Shown piece by piece: positions 62,010 to 64,000 of a stretch of DNA of 64,000 bases (its first letter is position 1; each line of letters begins with the position of its first letter). Where the stretch lies: NCBI GenBank assembly GCA_913057725.1, contig CAJXOS010000001.1:1-64000 (forward strand), written 5' to 3'. The position numbers and the translations under genes were made by a program. The notes under the pieces were generated by a model that made no database searches, was not told the DNA's origin, and worked only from the letters and a program-made list of their open reading frames with translations. The DNA is from an uncultured Lewinella sp. (GTDB taxonomy: Bacteria; Bacteroidota; Bacteroidia; Chitinophagales; Saprospiraceae).

Positions 62010-62017
62010 CAAAATTA
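62010..62017 (-). promoter_or_regulatory. TAnnTTTG box for the helical-repeat gene
   Basis: TAATTTTG on the minus strand, 20 bp upstream of the proposed ATT start and 125 bp upstream of the tracked TTG. Confidence 0.45.
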
Positions 62018-62173
62018 AACCTTATAGTAGTAAAAATAATAAGTTATTAACTCTAATGAGATTTCATTAGTTTACAAATGCCCAAAAATTGGTTTGATCT
62101 CCCTCAAGAGTAGTGGCATATTTGTATTATCGAAATTCATCCTTTGTTAGCCCCGCGCTTTAAAACCTTGAAT

Positions 62174-64000
62174 ATGTACTATAAGCTCCTTTCTGCTCTT
62201 GGAATCTTAGCCCTATGGACACTACCATTAATGGGGCAACTCACTGTAACAATAGCACCTACAGAAATCATTTGTGAAGGTGCTTCTGTACAGTTATCTA
62301 GTACTGTTTCCGGAGGAGGTGGTAATTATTCGTACAACTGGATTCCGAGCATTGGACTCAGTTGTACAGATTGTCCAAATCCGGTTGCTACGCTCAGTAA
62401 TACTACGGCCTATGCGCTAGGTGTCACGGATGGAGCGGGGGCTTCCGGCAATAGTATGATTGATGTAGAAGTTGATAATGCTAATGTCATAGATGTCAAC
62501 AATACTGTAGTCACGAATGCTAGTTGTGATGGCGGTACGGATGGAGCTATTGATCTGGCTACGTTTGATGGATCTGCCTTTACCTACTCTTGGTCTGGCC
62601 CCAATGGATACAGTAATACCACTGAGGATATTAGTGGATTGGTAGCGGGTGTATATACGGTTGTGGCTACCACCGGGAACGGCTGCGAGGATACCGCATT
62701 TTTTAATGTATCACAGGCCAATGGCAGTATCACAATCACGAGCGAAATCGTTGGTGACCTCTGTGTCGAGCCATTATCAGTATTATTGGATATTACAGTA
62801 GAAGGCGGAGTAGCACCTTACGAATATGCTTGGAGTAATGGTACAACTACCGAGGATATTACTGTTGAGTCTCCGGGTACCTACAGCGTTACAGTTGTTG
62901 ATAACAATGGCTGTACTGGAGTACATGACATAGATGTAGAGGGAAGTGTAATAATCAACTTTACTGTCACCAATCCTTTCTGTGCGGGTGAGGGAAGCGG
63001 ATCTATTGAGGTTGGTACAAATCCCAATTGGACTTATTTATGGGATACGGGCGACACCGACTCTGTGCTACAAGGAGTGGGAGTTGGTACCTATTGCGTT
63101 ACTGTAACCAATGGCGTTACTGGTTGTGACGCCTCCGATTGTGTGGAAGTTCTTGAACCGCAACCGCTCATGCTTCAGGTTGCGACAACAGACGTGAGCT
63201 GCGCTGGTAGCAACGATGGTACCATTACCGTTTTTGTAACCGGTGGCACACCTCCTTATGCTTACATATGGAATATGGGCGCTACTACCCAAACGGTGAC
63301 TAATTTGGCAGCAGGAACATATGTTGTTACGGTTGTAGATTCGAACGGTTGTACAGCGGAGATTACCGGGACGGTCTTAGATTCAGCTAGCCCTATTGAT
63401 GTACAAGTGAGTGGTTTGCCAGATGAAGCCTGTACAGAGAATTATACACTGAGTGCCTCTATAGAAGGAGGCGTTACACCTTATACTATCCTGTGGACAG
63501 ATGAGGGAAACAACGTTCTGGGAACAGATGTCGACCTCGTAAATGCCGGCCCAGGTATCATCACTTTAGCCGTTACAGATGCCAATGGTTGTACGACTGT
63601 CCGACAGTTTGAGCCTAACTATTTACCGAACGTAGTATTAAATACCACAGGTGCAATTTCCTGTGCAAGTGAATCGGTAGTAATTGATGGTACGGGTTCC
63701 GCGACAGGCCCAGAGTATACCTACCAATGGGTTAGTCCATCCGGCACTTTCACGACTGATGACCCTATAGTTGAGGTCTTTGATCCTGGTATTTATACCC
63801 TTACCGTTAGTAATTCTGCTATTGAAGGTTGTAGTAATTCTGCTACGGTAGAGATATTTGATTTGTCTACCGATTTTGAAGGTACCATTCAGGTGAATAA
63901 CGTGAGTTGTGGTGTCTACTATCTATCAGGAACAATACCGGATAATTACTTTGGCGAAGTCCTATTTCTATGGACTTTCCCTGATGGAGTTACTACAAGT
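62174..64000 (+). CDS. secreted SprB-repeat/PKD adhesin-like protein, 3' end outside window
   Basis: An open frame of 609 codons from ATG 62174 to the window edge; absent from the ORF track because no stop is reached. It has a signal peptide (KLLSALGILALWTLPLMGQ), then at least six immunoglobulin-like repeats of the SprB type, each with a Y-x-W/F core and a GxYxVxVxDxNGC end (AGVYTVVATTGNGC, GTYSVTVVDNNGC, AGTYVVTVVDSNGC). SprB in Flavobacterium is the T9SS-secreted gliding adhesin. The missing C-terminus would be expected to carry a type B sorting domain. Confidence 0.88.
   Translation, partial: MYYKLLSALGILALWTLPLMGQLTVTIAPTEIICEGASVQLSSTVSGGGGNYSYNWIPSIGLSCTDCPNPVATLSNTTAYALGVTDGAGASGNSMIDVEVDNANVIDVNNTVVTNASCDGGTDGAIDLATFDGSAFTYSWSGPNGYSNTTEDISGLVAGVYTVVATTGNGCEDTAFFNVSQANGSITITSEIVGDLCVEPLSVLLDITVEGGVAPYEYAWSNGTTTEDITVESPGTYSVTVVDNNGCTGVHDIDVEGSVIINFTVTNPFCAGEGSGSIEVGTNPNWTYLWDTGDTDSVLQGVGVGTYCVTVTNGVTGCDASDCVEVLEPQPLMLQVATTDVSCAGSNDGTITVFVTGGTPPYAYIWNMGATTQTVTNLAAGTYVVTVVDSNGCTAEITGTVLDSASPIDVQVSGLPDEACTENYTLSASIEGGVTPYTILWTDEGNNVLGTDVDLVNAGPGIITLAVTDANGCTTVRQFEPNYLPNVVLNTTGAISCASESVVIDGTGSATGPEYTYQWVSPSGTFTTDDPIVEVFDPGIYTLTVSNSAIEGCSNSATVEIFDLSTDFEGTIQVNNVSCGVYYLSGTIPDNYFGEVLFLWTFPDGVTTS

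Overview
The window is a housekeeping stretch of a Bacteroidota chromosome, most likely from the Saprospiria (Lewinella/Haliscomenobacter-like). This rests on gene content: a type IX secretion (T9SS) beta-propeller protein PorZ, a T9SS type B sorted protein, an SprB-repeat protein, a DUF5723 outer-membrane protein, a DUF4292 lipoprotein, a fused ThrA, a serine palmitoyltransferase and mevalonate decarboxylase. It also rests on many TAnnTTTG promoter boxes just upstream of starts, the Bacteroidota sigma-A signature. I saw no rRNA, tRNA, CRISPR array, insertion sequence or prophage. Genus is inference.

Layout. 0-10.6 kb: mfd, a YdjM-like membrane protein, an alpha/beta hydrolase, an S41 protease and a lipoprotein/DUF5723 pair. 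10.9-16.9 kb: an HD-PycTM (Pycsar-effector-like) protein, an APH-like kinase, then a cell-envelope operon (glucosaminidase-LysM, beta-barrel, lptB, two tiny lipoproteins). 16.9-20 kb: pseudouridine catabolism (psuK-psuG) coupled to a fluoride channel (crcB) and divergent from a BtpA/SgcQ protein. 20-27 kb: a T9SS cargo protein and the TPR-DUF4292-M23-GT2 operon. 27-34 kb: mce, a 55-aa membrane protein missing from the ORF track, dnaX, a Crp/Fnr regulator, recJ and an OmpA lipoprotein. 34-42.3 kb: a hydrolase, an M1 peptidase and the thrABC operon. 42.3-47.8 kb: two perfect parS sites, a second M1 peptidase, a three-gene HipBST-like module with three spaced operators, and mvaD. 48-56.4 kb: serine palmitoyltransferase, a ChaN/TraB-like protein, a LytS/LytTR pair, DinB, dtd, porZ and an SRAP protein. 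56.4-58.1 kb: an AT-rich 524-bp gap, ctaA and a short gap, together carrying seven exact copies of TTTTCCACA plus near-matches to the DnaA box. 58-64 kb: scpA, a methyltransferase, YitT, a helical-repeat protein whose start seems to be non-ATG, and the 5' part of an SprB-repeat adhesin cut by the window end.

The strongest non-genic signal is replication/segregation machinery: two perfect 16-bp ParB sites (TGTTCCACGTGGAACA) 92 bp apart, and 14 kb away a dense cluster of DnaA-box-like 9-mers next to an AT-rich tract and beside scpA. Together they suggest the window spans or adjoins the chromosome origin. This is inference from motifs; GC skew over the whole chromosome would decide it. The two accessory systems of most interest are the HipBST-like toxin-antitoxin module and the orphan PycTM protein with a degenerate HD domain.
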